Below are positions 53,501 through 64,000 of a stretch of 64,000 nt of DNA, one piece after another. Location of the stretch: positions 1-64,000 of the forward strand of contig JBAMDO010000027.1 in NCBI GenBank assembly GCA_037074765.1, read 5' to 3'. Every line of letters starts with the position of its first letter. Position 1 is the first letter of the stretch. The notes beneath the pieces are model-generated. The model saw only the letters and a program-made list of their open reading frames with translations, was not told the DNA's origin and searched no databases. Source of the DNA: Mansonella perstans. Lineage: Eukaryota; Nematoda; Chromadorea; Rhabditida; Onchocercidae. A program made the translations under genes and the position numbers.

Positions 53501-56500
53501 TTAGCATTTTTAATATAGGATTAAATTTAAATAACTAGAAAAGATGTCTATTCATGAAGACCTAAAACATGGGAATATAAATAAAACTAACATTCTCGAA
53601 GTTATAGTCACCAAACTTGGCTATTTTTGGTGGGTTGTCATCAATATCAACAATTTCAATCCGTAAAACTGCTGCGGTATCATATGGTTCTTCACCTGCG
53701 GTCAACAATAAATCAAATATATGTGATTCTGGCTCCATCGCTTCAAAGTCGAATGGTGTGACAACGGACACATCGCCTAAAATGACTTTTTTTCATAAGG
53801 ATGTAAGTCACGGAAAAGTTACATTGCGATTCTCGAAAATTAGATAATTCTGAAAGATCAAAAAAATCGATATATCTGCTTGTTCTTAAACAAGCCGTAT
53901 CTTAAAATCACTGAAATTAGTGTATTAAACATTTACTACTGCATTGCAAAGATGATCTATGATCAACAAAGTTTTCTCAAAAAGTTCAGACTAGTATAAA
54001 TTTGTTTCAAACTTTTGTATCTTCAACTTGAAGTCTAACCACTTGTTCCATCAACAGTGAAATGCTGAGCCATTTTGCCATGAAGCATTAAATCTGTAAC
54101 TTTTGTCCCATCCATTGGGTTGTAAGCTGGCAATGAAATGATCGTGTAACCTTTCCGAGAATTCTCAGTTAATTTGATCTGAAAATGTTATTAATATAAA
54201 TTTAACTAGGAAAGTTGATACATTAAAAGCTAAAGCAAACGCTATGATAATAATTATACATACAACAACAATTTTAAGTGAACGCTTATAATAAACAAAG
54301 GATTGTGGACAAATGGTAAAATTTAATCGTCCAGTAAACAGAAATTATTTGTTTAGTAAGTATATCTGATAAGCTAAATTTCAAATATTTAGTATAGTAA
54401 TAGGCTAATTAAATCAACTTATGCATATTGCAAGTAACACAATAGATAATAGTAAGGTACTGGAATAATATTCATATCATTTCGCCATGGGTGACCAAAT
54501 CGTGGCTGTGATTGTCGTTTACGATCATGTTCCATCTCAGTTGGCTCCGAACTGAGGATCAATAACACCTTAGCTATAATTTGGTTAACTTTCATTCCTA
54601 AATTACTTGCTCTAAAAATATATGGTATATGTAAATCATGTCAATATATAAGTGATATTGATGCTATTAAAGTAAATTTGATTTGGCTGCATTGCTAGAA
54701 TTAAGATAATGCGCCATTCCTAGTTTAAGAAAAAATTTGACAAAAGGAATTTGAATCACGTTAAAAGTGATAATAGCAATAGTTTTCTGTATTTTGGTAC
54801 ACTTTGTTACACATACCGGAATCATTAGCGTCCTCTTTTGAGGTTAAGTTGAACTGCAACATCCGTATACGTTGTAAACGCTTCATATCCATTATTATCA
54901 TACCGTAACTATTTGATATAGCATTCTGCAATTCAAAAGAAATTTTTTCTAATAGTTTCATTTTCATCATTTGCAAAATTTTATGCTTACAATGGTCATC
55001 GAAGTCATTGCGCATTTCTCGGAAATTGAAGCATATGGTTGAAAGAAAGAAAGAAATACCTTATCAATGTGAATATAATGAAGTTGCTCATCAATAGCTC
55101 CGATACTATCTCGTTCGATAGTTACCTGTGCTTTGTTATATTCCGGAAGTATTTCTACTGTTTGACGGTTTACTGTTGAATCTGACATATGCAAAGTTTA
55201 ACAGTTAACAGGGCAAAACTATGTTATGCAAATTTCAACTCGTGCTACGAAAGTTAAGCTTCAATCGATAGTTTCTATTTGGATTTCAACAAAATATTAA
55301 TTCTAAAATAAACTCTTTAGATTAACCTTTACGTAAAGTCTTGATTATGAGCTTTTTGGTAAAATATTTCTTCATATAATTGTCGCTGATTACGGTGAGA
55401 GCAAGAACACATTCCGTGATAAGCCTACCATCAGTACGATTCACTGCTGCAATTGATGCACTGTATTTTCCGCTTACGACACCGGTTCTGCAAAATCAGA
55501 AGCATACATATGTCTAATGAAATATTTCTCTCTAATTTCCGAATTCTGGAAAATTTCAAATTATTTTGGATATTTGTTCCAATAAATAGCATTGAATCAA
55601 ACTGCTTAAATTTGATTAATTCGGTCGGTTTTATGATTGATCAATATTTGTAACCAGTTGTATTAAAGATTTACTCCGAAACATCGCCAACAATGACATT
55701 TCCAGTATATTCATCCACAGAGATCCAAATAGGATCATCTCTTAAAAGGATAAATCGCAATGCATCTAATGGAGCATTTTCCAATTCGGGCTGCAGGATA
55801 GGATTACCTGCAAGGTTTAATATTTTTTGAAATCTCAATTGCTTCATTAATTTAGAATTTTAAAATCAATTAAGATATTCAGAAGCGAAAAAAAACCTTT
55901 GAACAGCTTTTCTGTGTTAACAGTCCTTTCATATTTGGCTCGTTTAAAATGAGTCTTTGTCACAGTATTCTGAAACAAAAAATTTTCGCTTTTTTCGTTA
56001 ATTGAAAAACACGAAACGATTCATATTCTTTTCAGAATGATTGTTAACAAATTTCATAGAGACAAACAGAAAATAAATTTCAGATGTTGGAACGAATTAT
56101 TTGTACTAAGTAGACGTTAAGAAGTAAACATAACTTACCAGTACTTGTACATTAACTGTAATTTTTTGTTCTGGATTATTTCCATCGGGATCACGGGCAG
56201 TGATATTCAACTGATAAGTCCCCTCAGCCGGTAATGACCAAAGCCGCCCATAATATATTTCATTACGCACTTTTTCCAACGAAATAAATGCTGATGCCGT
56301 ACCATCTATGGTTATTTCATTGATATTATATGGTGCTTCATCGCCATCTTTTACCTGTTAATTCATAAATTGCTCCATAAAAATTTAATATTTTCTAAAA
56401 TTCAACTTTCATTTATTGGAGTCATTTTACTTCAATTTCATCTCATTCGAAATCAAATTTTATTACCTTCACAACAAAGGGTTTTGTGAGACGGCCATTT

Positions 56501-59500
56501 GAAACTGTAATTTCATTTTGTAATATTTCAAGAACTGGGCCATTGTCATTTCGGTCGTCGATATGAATTCTTACGATTGCAGGAACCGAATTTAAGCCAT
56601 CTCAAAAACAAGGAATTTGTGCACTTTGTCGAGGTGTAGAATATGTAAGTCCTGAGAGAACAGAACTTGGATCTGATCTATTTCAGAAATGAAATTTTAT
56701 AACTTAGCAAATTATTTGCATAAGCAAGCTGAACGATTCGTGTTCAAGGTGAAGCCAGCAATAAAAAGTGAGGCAAATTCGGTGTTAAGGTATCTTCAGG
56801 CAAGTTCTTGTTGGTGGTATTCTTAGGCGAGTCATTATGATTTTGTACGCTCAAGAAGGCAGCAAAAATCTGATAAATAATAGAAGAACTTACTGCGATC
56901 AGTAACAATAGCAAGAAGGTGATATACACTGATTTGTTCCCGATCCAAGCAAGGTAGGACACTTGGACACGAAACGGTTATCGTACCCGCATCTATCGCA
57001 AATCTTTAAATGAATAAACTTTACAGAATAATCTCTTCCAAATCTTGAACATGCTTCTTATCCATCTTTTCTTTTTTTAATTTTAAAAAAAAAATCCTTT
57101 TTAACTACAAAATTTGGCAGTTGTTATAATAGTATTAAAACAAGTATGGTTAATAATATTTTGAGAGAAATGATCTGTAATTTTGAGCATTTTGCAAAAT
57201 AATATAAGCTAATTTAATTCGAGTTTTAACTTTTTTTTTTCATAGAAATAACTATATTGCAATAAAATATACAGTTCGCTTCCAGGACCAATCAGCTGGT
57301 AGGTTAAAATTGCATGCTGACGGTGATCCATGAATTCAACTTCCATCTGGCCAACCTTTTGCCCTGTTATGCTATCTTCACTTATATGAAAGTCATATTC
57401 AGGAAATAAGAATGCTGGTGCTTCACTGCTTAGATTTTCATCTCTTACAATGCGAATTATATTCGATGATGTCACTGAGGGATGCGCTCGTTGGGATGCT
57501 GTCACCTGAAAACAGTTGCTTTATTGAGAGAGAGATACTATTAATGCAATCTATATCGCTTTTTTCATTTTTCAATTTTATTCATAAAAACGGAAAATGC
57601 AGAAATTTACTAAAGTTACCGAAAATTTTCAATTTATTCGCGATAAATGGATTGATAAGAAGTGAAGTTGGGGAAAGGAAAATAGTCCTTGGTGAACGAA
57701 TAGGACAAATTCTTAAGATTTGGTAACGTAAGAGGAGAAAGACTATTAATGCAGAAGTTGAAAATTCCCATCCTCAATAAACTTCACCTTGACAACAATG
57801 GAACCATCTGAAAGATCGCGATTTAGTTTTGCAGCATCACGAACAGCAAGAAAAATCGTTTTTCCTGGTTGCATGCTACGTGGAATTACATCTAATGCAG
57901 AGGAATTTACTGATACCATAATTACATCATTAGATTCCTAAAAAAAGCCAAGTTGCTCGAATTTTACTGTTGAAGACAAAAAATAATTTGAGTTTTTCAA
58001 AAACTTATCATATTGTTGACAGTAATAATGATACAGAGATCAGGCAAAATATCGGAATTTCGAAATTCGGAAGGCAAAACATATTTGTCGCCCTCATTAC
58101 CTTTGAACTTCACATCTATCTCTGAAACTAGTAGATAAGTAATGAAAGTAATGATTCACCAACTTTTATTTTGGCATGATTCGTTGTCTAAAAAGATGTG
58201 AAAATTGCTAAATATTTCAGACGACAGTTTTTCTGGATTCAGCTGTACACTTTAACACAGAAAGTTTACCAACAGTATTCTGCTCTTTAAGCTTACTTGT
58301 TCCTTGCGATTTCATCGTATTGATTTTGAAACTATTCTCCAGGCTATTATATTCTTCCGGCCATACTCCTTTGGCTTCGATTTCTGCTCGCATTGCTTCT
58401 GGATATAGCACAGCTGCAACGGTCGTTTTATCACTGTTTGTCTGTTGCGAGAACAGTGAAATCCGATGCAACTTATCGATTCCAGAATTTTCATCGTCAC
58501 TTTCATTCCAACTATCATTCGTTTTGTAATCTGAAATCGTATGAATCTTATCAGTTAAGCTGATCAAAGTTTGATGAAGAAATAGCAGCACTGATACCAT
58601 TGATCTATGTCAACTATTTTTGCACGGGCAGTTGAAGTGACTGTCGTACCAACATTATTAATAATGATAATAATATTGTCAGTATAATCTTTTCAAATGA
58701 CAATATTGATATACGTAGAAATTGATGATCACTGGTGTTCATATCACTATCAGTGTAACTGGTGTCAATTTGTTATCAACAGAATGATTGTTGTTAATAT
58801 CATCATCTTTATTAGTACTTAGTTCATGCATCATCAAGTTTGCTGGCTTTATACTAGTGACATAATTGCGTTGCATATCCGTTTTCGTTTTAAAGCTTGG
58901 AGAAGATTTTATGACGATTTCCTCAAGTGTTCGCTGCGGTGCATGCTATCAATGTTATCATCATTACCTGGTAGTGGTATTGTTGTCATTGACATTAGGG
59001 ATGCACCAAACTTATCTTGCAAGCTTTTTCCGTTATCTACTGGAAGTTTTCGGAGTATATTGCTGTCATTTTGAACTGATGAAACAGCGGTCATTTTTGA
59101 TTTATCATCCATCGGTAGTTGTTCGTGGCTGTCTGAAGAGAAATTATCATTGTTTTCGTTGGATTCACTGTTTTCCGAACTGTGAATCATTTCTGTCTTC
59201 GACGTATTTCCGTGCATTTCGGTACTCATGGTAGGAAAATCGTTCAGAAGAAACACACGTTCAGAAGAAACTGAAACGCTGTGGACAGCATTCAAATCAA
59301 AATTAGAGTATGTGGAACTTTCATGCTCTTGCAATGATGCAGATTCATCCATTCTTTGCTTCTCGCTCAATATTTCTTCAAGTGGAAAACTTGTCCAATT
59401 TTCTGGAACTTTTCTGGAAAGCTGTTCGATTATCCCTCGAAATAAAGGGATATTAAAAGAGGAAGTTGATTCAATTACTGATTCTGTTTGATCTGATTCT

Positions 59501-62500
59501 GACTGGTGATTTACTATTTTGTTGAGTCTTAAAAAGGCTTCTCCTCTTCTTTCTGCTGCAGATTCACCAGCATTAACTATTGCTTCAGAACTATGAATTG
59601 TTGACTGTAAATTTTCCTCAAAATTTTCATGGATAGGAAATTCTTCCGGAAAGGATGATAATCTAGTAACAGCTTGCCACCTCTGTGGTATGATAACACG
59701 AGGAAGCCCGAGTCGTATGACGGATTCCATAGTTGTTTCTAGTTGTTGAACATCAGCAAGTTTTTCAACAAGTACTTCATCTATAATTCCTGAAATACCT
59801 TTTCCAGGTTCAGCTTGCGACGTTTTAAAATCCCAGTTGCTGTAGGTGACATCTATATCTGTTTGTTCCAGATTCGGTATAGTGACAGTTATAATTCCGG
59901 GTCCAGTCTCAGAAATATCCGCAGACTCTGTGATCATGTCATCAGAAAGTTTCGATGTGATAAATTCATCCATCGCTGATGTTTCAATCGCACTAGAAAT
60001 TGTTGTTGCTCTTGAAGAATATGATGTTCCATTGATAGCAAATGCTAGGACTTCAACAATGATATCTGTGGAAGCTTCAAAATTGCCTTGTTTTGCCTGG
60101 AATTAATAAAAATGAAATTCATATTATCTGATAAAAATCTAAAAACTTTCTATGACTCAGAGTTATTCCACGAAAAGAACTTTACTTTAATTTGAAACTT
60201 ATATTGGCCATTGTCGGTTTTTTTGAAATCAACGTCAGCACCATCATGTAGCATAAGCTTGATCGAAATAATAATGCGATTTCCATTCTAGAACATAATA
60301 TACTATTTAGCTCATACTGAACTGAAAATGTCAGTTAAAATGTTGAAAGGACTTGCAAAGATTGCAAAAGTATTGATTTGATAAATTTTGACTTATTTCA
60401 TAAATATGTATGCTAGATGAATATAAAATATCTGTAAAAAAATGTTAACTAAGTGGATTTCAGATAAGAGATGGATAATTAATAGATTTAGATATTTTGT
60501 TTTCCTAAGCAAAATTATCCGATGAGTGCTTTTTCAAAGTGTTTTGAGATGGCAATTTTTGATTTATTTAATGCCAGGAAAAAAGTATTTTTGAATTTAC
60601 TAAATTGAATAATAACTATCATTAGCACGAGAAAATAGAAATCTTTTAGAAAAAATACCGTCTCTGTTTCCATTTCGCCCAGATAAAACCATTGAAGTGG
60701 TTCGGCTTCAATTGAAAATTTTGCTTTAGCATCATCAAGATGAGTTAAAAAATAAACGATAGCAACAATCATCGAATCCTGCAGAATATTTAAAATTTCA
60801 AGTATGGAAAGTTGAAGATTTTTTCTGTTTTCAAATATTTTTCCGCTGATTATAGTGTATGTTGTACAAGTTCTATGATTTTTGCTGCAAGAGATTAAAA
60901 ATTCCTTAAAAAAGACGAATTTGAAAGAATTATTAAAATTGAAATTTTTTTTTGAAACCTTGTTTTTCCCTTCCGGGACATATATTTCATAGCTGTTATG
61001 CTCGAAATGTGGCACAAAAATAAAAGCAGGCGTTTTTATCTCTTCATGCTGAATAGTAGATTCGTTTCGGACTAAAATCGGTCGTTGCTCTGAAGCAATG
61101 AAATTTGATTGCATACGAAATTCATCATTAATCATTTCTTCTGCCTCATGTTCAGCAGTTTGCGGAGTTGTCAGGATATCGGGACGGATTTTGTCATTCC
61201 AATTGAAATTATCCGAAACAAAATATATGGAAATGTTCCAACTCTGCAAATGTGCAAGTTTATGATGAATGAAGCAAAATATGTGTCTTTGAATAAATCA
61301 GAATTAAAGAGTTCAATGAAATATAAACCGTATATGAGTTTGTTCCGTGACTTTGTGTTCTGATGGTAAGAGGCAAAATAAAATTTGTAATATTCTTAGT
61401 GCCGGTGTAAACAATTCGTAACCGGTAACTATCATTATTGAGTAAATCGGTGACGCAAAATGCAACTTCCGGTAGCATACATATGAATTCAATTGAATTA
61501 CCAAACATGTCACGCGCCGTTACAGATAAAATTTCATGGCCTGAAAAAAGAAAAAGAAAGTTGGTAAGCACTAAAATCCTAATTTAGCAGCAGCTATTAG
61601 TAATTTTAATTTCTATTGGGCAAACAAAAATCATTGGTTAAGTTGCTGTTCAACCTTGCATTTCTAAGACGCGTTTTTTAAAACAACGTTCAATTAATGA
61701 TCGTTCAATCGTTCAACTAATTTTTTTAATAATTGCAATTATTTTTAATTATTATAACTTTGAAAACTGTTACCTGCATGAAATTCTGCGATATGAACAG
61801 GTTCAACGAAAATATTCGGATCACTCCAAATGATAGGAGTGTTTGGAACGTTTCCGGCAATGTTATCCGGGATATTCAAAGTAGGATCATCTGTCACTAC
61901 TGTCATTTTCAAATTGGAAATAGGCGTATTCAGTGTAAGGGGATTCCTTAAATCCTCGATGTGTGGTTTTGATAAATTTGAATTTTCTTTGACGTGAATG
62001 TAATTTGACTCTCGAACCAACTTTTCAATAGCATCTCCATCTGCCACACTTAAAAATATCTTTTAATTTGTATTTATTTTCACTTTTTAAACCTTCGCAA
62101 TTTGTTCATTTTTAATTTTTTATTTAGAAACAGAAAGTTGAAATTAAACAAAATCTCTACCTGTGAAGAAATGCGCTCATTTGTGATACTGGCTCTTGAA
62201 AATTACTGCCTGTTTGCCTAATCCCAATGTTGGCAGTATTCATAGTTTTGCCTTTTCCGAACTCTTCCTTCATTTCTTGAATAGCTTTCTCAGCTAAAGT
62301 CCCAATATTTAAGCCGATAAAAAAAAAATTTTAAATTTTGAAATTCACGGTATTGAGAAGAGGAGAAATAAAATATCAGAAAAAAAGTAATACCAGCGAT
62401 CATCGATGTTCCATCCAAAACTGGTGGTGCAGGTTTTTTAATTACTGTTTCACTGAAAAGTTATCACTGCTGCTAGAAATACATAAATATCTTGTTATGA

Positions 62501-63336
62501 AATGAAAAGGTGCATTGTTCTATGGACTTTCTAACATTTATCATGCAAATTAATTTCATAAAAATCAAATTGGGTAATTCATGTTTTATTTAAATTCAAT
62601 AATCTTAAGGACAAAAAACATATGAAAAAATTATTGATTTTATTTATTGAAACCTTGACGGTAAAGACATCATATTGTTATCAGATGACAACTTGCCAAA
62701 TAAGCCTTTATGATTGATACCAATTGATTTCTAAATAAATGAAAAACTTGCTAGATTAAATCGACAAACTTTTTTACATTTTGAAAACCATGAAAACCGC
62801 GCTTTTGATATGAAATAATCTTACAAATAAGCTCCATTTATGACAAAGTTGAGTATTCAGTTGTTTCCTCAGAATTACTTTTTCAATTACTTAATTTAAC
62901 AAGAATATTTTATGAATGCACTGCAGTGAACTAATCAACCTTTAAATTAATAGGCATGCCATCATCTGGTTCATTCCTGACTGTTCCAAATTTTGACACA
63001 CTCGGGTCATTATTTGAGAGATTTGGAAGATCAGCTCCGGAAATAAACTTTCCAAAACTTACGTCAAAAATTTCATTTTCACTCATTTGTCCTAAAAGAA
63101 GAAAGGAGAAACAATCAAAAGTGGAATTCGATTACTTTTACATAATAACTGAATGCTTGTGCAGTTCATTAGTCTTTAATTCCAATCAATGCCCTGTACA
63201 TTGAAAAGAATTACTGATAATATTTAACATTTATTGTTACTGCATTAACTGCAAGTAATTTCAAAAAAAAAAAAAAAAAAAAAGAGGAATTACCAGATGT
63301 ATTAGAGGCAAGTAAAATCCAGAACCAAATTAACAT
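32595..63336 (-). CDS. Giant cadherin-superfamily transmembrane protein (44 exons, about 2,343 aa)
   Basis: All 44 exons keep phase. The 5' part is 63294-63336, 62940-63091, 62654-62691, 62394-62452, 62161-62293, 61774-62048, 61329-61540, 60959-61243, 60659-60778, 60186-60287, 59041-60096, 58819-58933, 58598-58688 and 58274-58559. The cadherin part is 57788-57937, 57273-57505, 56894-57003, 56467-56600, 56139-56354, 55897-55969, 55675-55807, 55327-55487, 55060-55181, 54817-54925, 54461-54609, 54040-54178, 53592-53776, 53146-53277, 52862-52981, 50577-50757, 49705-49809, 49105-49253, 48798-48890, 48431-48535, 35101-35214, 34763-34877, 34535-34643, 34206-34357, 34024-34114, 33766-33949, 33446-33534, 33243-33338, 32903-33041 and 32595-32771. 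Seen: signal peptide MLIWFWILLAS; calcium-site motifs DDRNDNGP (about 1165), DIDDNPP (about 1608), DVNDNVPVF (about 1720) and DLNDNLPIF (about 1948); one span FWAGFSLVGILILLSFCIYA (about 2306); tail of 14 residues. Inferred role is cell adhesion at the plasma membrane. Residues about 474-825 form a Ser/acid-rich insert. The junctions around 58.3-59.0 kb and 62.65 kb are the least certain. Confidence 0.9.
37004..37009 (-). promoter_or_regulatory. AATAAA polyadenylation signal of the nested gene
   Basis: On the minus strand AATAAA lies about 52 nt past the stop codon at 37061. This is a normal distance and supports the nested gene having its own 3' end. Confidence 0.5.
37061..39402 (-). CDS. 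Nested same-strand gene, 509-aa protein of unknown function
   Basis: Four exons join in phase: 39148-39402 (start MNAIEKLDKILRRLSS), 38201-39108, 37751-37905 and 37061-37272 (stop). Splice sites are good (TCA/GTAAGTG, GATTTTAG/GTT, AAAAG/GTATTTA, CAAG/GTAAAT). The N-terminal half is disordered: basic, Ser-rich, a Gln/His run (NLQQQQHQLQHDEQ), a Pro/Ser patch (FSPPLSPSDFP) and YVSDYSTYGV. The C-terminal half is folded-looking, with GGLFGLIDDVLNEFSLWF, CEIQWSIPEKHRH, YRRFYTSLLPYQHTDAGVWH and RPYWNLRN, and ends LVAVNVIALKIAL. There is no signal peptide or clear membrane span, so it is probably cytosolic or nuclear. I do not recognise a family. It lies wholly within a cadherin intron on the same strand, so it needs its own promoter and 3' end. 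Confidence 0.8.
41950..42175. repeat. Inverted and direct short repeats in the cadherin intron
   Basis: tcctataatttag (about 41955) and ctaaaattatagga (about 42019) form an imperfect inverted pair. gatccattcaatag followed by ac/aa and gagatt-like sequence occurs at about 42066 and 42146. The cluster could be a tiny decayed element; no coding potential was seen. Confidence 0.5.
44900..44985. repeat. Short direct repeat and GA microsatellite
   Basis: gttcctcacaaa occurs twice about 30 bp apart and is followed by a run of alternating GA near 44965-44980. It is intronic (cadherin intron). Confidence 0.6.
51000..52700 (-). mobile_element. Decayed non-LTR retrotransposon (reverse transcriptase fragment)
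   Basis: Read on the minus strand, several frames give pieces of a LINE-type reverse transcriptase in the right order: AIKQTKTGKATEIDGIPPKV, then RHGGRTLHAKFHELY, then a DSQCGF-like piece, then SVKESCVLAPTLTIFFGVML (the conserved GVKQGCVLAPTLF region), then DNLFNLKLLKAQGK, and finally EAMLLRTQLRWARHV (the C-terminal LRWLGHVVRM-like region). Stops and frameshifts break it throughout, so it is inactive. It lies in the intron between the cadherin exons at 52862-52981 and 50577-50757, in the same orientation as the gene. GC content is visibly higher than its surroundings. Exact ends and flanking duplications are not resolved. Confidence 0.85.
63262..63283. repeat. Poly(A) tract in the first cadherin intron
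   Basis: About 20 consecutive A on the plus strand in the 202-nt first cadherin intron; read on the minus strand this is a T run about 30 nt downstream of the first donor. Similar tracts of 15-22 bases occur near 6002, 23728 and 24718. Confidence 0.7.
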
Positions 63337-64000
63337 TGCGAAATATAAGCGAATTTTGATCACACTGCTAAAACTATACAGATTTAATAAAGCGCAAAAG
63401 GCAAAATTAAATATTCAATTTACATTAATAATTTTAGATCTAATTTTTCTACATTCACAGCATTCATTTATCGAATCAAATATAGTTAATTATGTTTTAT
63501 TTCTCCGCAAAACTTCTAACATTAAAAATCAGCGTTATTATTAATTAATTATAGTTACGTTAGTTATTCAATCAGTGATAGCATATAGCTCTATTATCAT
63601 GCAATATCTCTACATGACAAACAATTTCTGATAATGTGAAATTCTGCAAAACAAATTATCGATAAACGGTTGGTTAGTTTGATAGATGATTCAGCTAGAA
63701 ATTTGACAAAAATTAACGCCGTTCGGTCGCTGTCAAAAACACATTCGAAATACAAATCTCTTATTGTCTCTGTCCCATTTTGACCTAATTACAACCTGCC
63801 ATTTCTTTCCTTTTTCCACTTACACTGTTTCTGCATGACCTTTCATTATTTTTTCATCCAATTTTTTTTTCGATTAATGAATTGCTTGCACGGATCGTAA
63901 TGATATAAAAGGACATTAGAAAGAGTAAGGGAAAAAAAATGAGAGAAAATGTCTAATTTAAAAACCTTTGATTGAATGTTTTCAGTCTGTGTAAAATTTA
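63337..64000. other. 5' flank of the cadherin gene
   Basis: AT-rich sequence upstream of the cadherin start codon. It would hold the promoter and 5' UTR. A plus-strand ORF at 63356-63544 is Lys/Ile/Asn-rich and unconvincing. No core promoter element can be assigned. Confidence 0.4.

Noticed and set aside
56601..56690. In-frame TGA that would make the cadherin a pseudogene
   Set aside because: The TGA falls in intron once the TTTTTGAG acceptor is used, and the resulting join gives a normal cadherin repeat in phase.
58320..60106. Several plus-strand ORFs of 69-122 codons
   Set aside because: They are shadows opposite the long Ser/acid-rich cadherin exons.
1..64000. CRISPR arrays, rRNA, tRNA and bacterial-type operons or promoters
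   Set aside because: No regularly spaced repeats, no conserved tRNA T-loop or anticodon arms, and no prokaryotic gene arrangement were seen. The gene structure is plainly eukaryotic.

Overview
The window looks like nuclear DNA of an AT-rich nematode, most plausibly a clade III (filarial-type) worm. It has long AT-rich introns and gaps, short coding exons (about 40-250 nt) with T-rich 3' splice sites ending in TTTCAG or TTTTAG, (TA)n microsatellites, many poly(A)/poly(T) tracts, and proteins that match animal families only after splicing. No bacterial operons, rRNA, tRNA or CRISPR were seen. All exon models below were joined by hand by matching reading-frame phase at splice sites; no alignment could be run.

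Layout: every gene I can support is on the minus strand, so reading order runs from high to low coordinates. (1) A giant cadherin-superfamily gene, 63336 to 32595: 44 exons in consistent phase, about 2,343 aa, with a signal peptide, cadherin repeats, a large Ser/acid-rich insert, one membrane span and a 14-residue tail. (2) Inside its 13.2-kb intron (35215-48430) lies a complete four-exon gene on the same strand, 39402 to 37061 (509 aa, function not recognised). (3) A 12-exon gene, 27332 to 22004 (517 aa), has a Myb/SANT-like segment and an RVSF motif of the kind that docks protein phosphatase 1. (4) A TMEM135 homologue, 21138 to 17130 (9 exons, 443 aa). (5) A METTL25/METTL25B (RRNAD1) methyltransferase-like homologue, 16264 to 12805 (12 exons, about 458 aa). 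(6) A two-exon gene of unknown function, 1780 to 722 (321 aa).

Genes 3, 4 and 5 are co-oriented and separated by two gaps of 865 nt each, a layout compatible with a nematode operon processed by trans-splicing, though no spliced-leader evidence can be read from DNA. Gene-poor stretches lie at 1781-12804 (one weak plus-strand ORF), 27333-32594 and 39403-48430 (intron). A decayed non-LTR retrotransposon lies in a cadherin intron (about 51000-52700). Two poly(A)/poly(T) tracts in the first gene desert are bracketed by 14- and 17-bp direct repeats, like small target-primed insertions.

Nothing here forms an obvious new pathway. The strongest leads are the same-strand nested gene, the unidentified Myb-like/RVSF protein, and the unusual cadherin architecture (giant disordered ectodomain insert plus almost no cytoplasmic tail).
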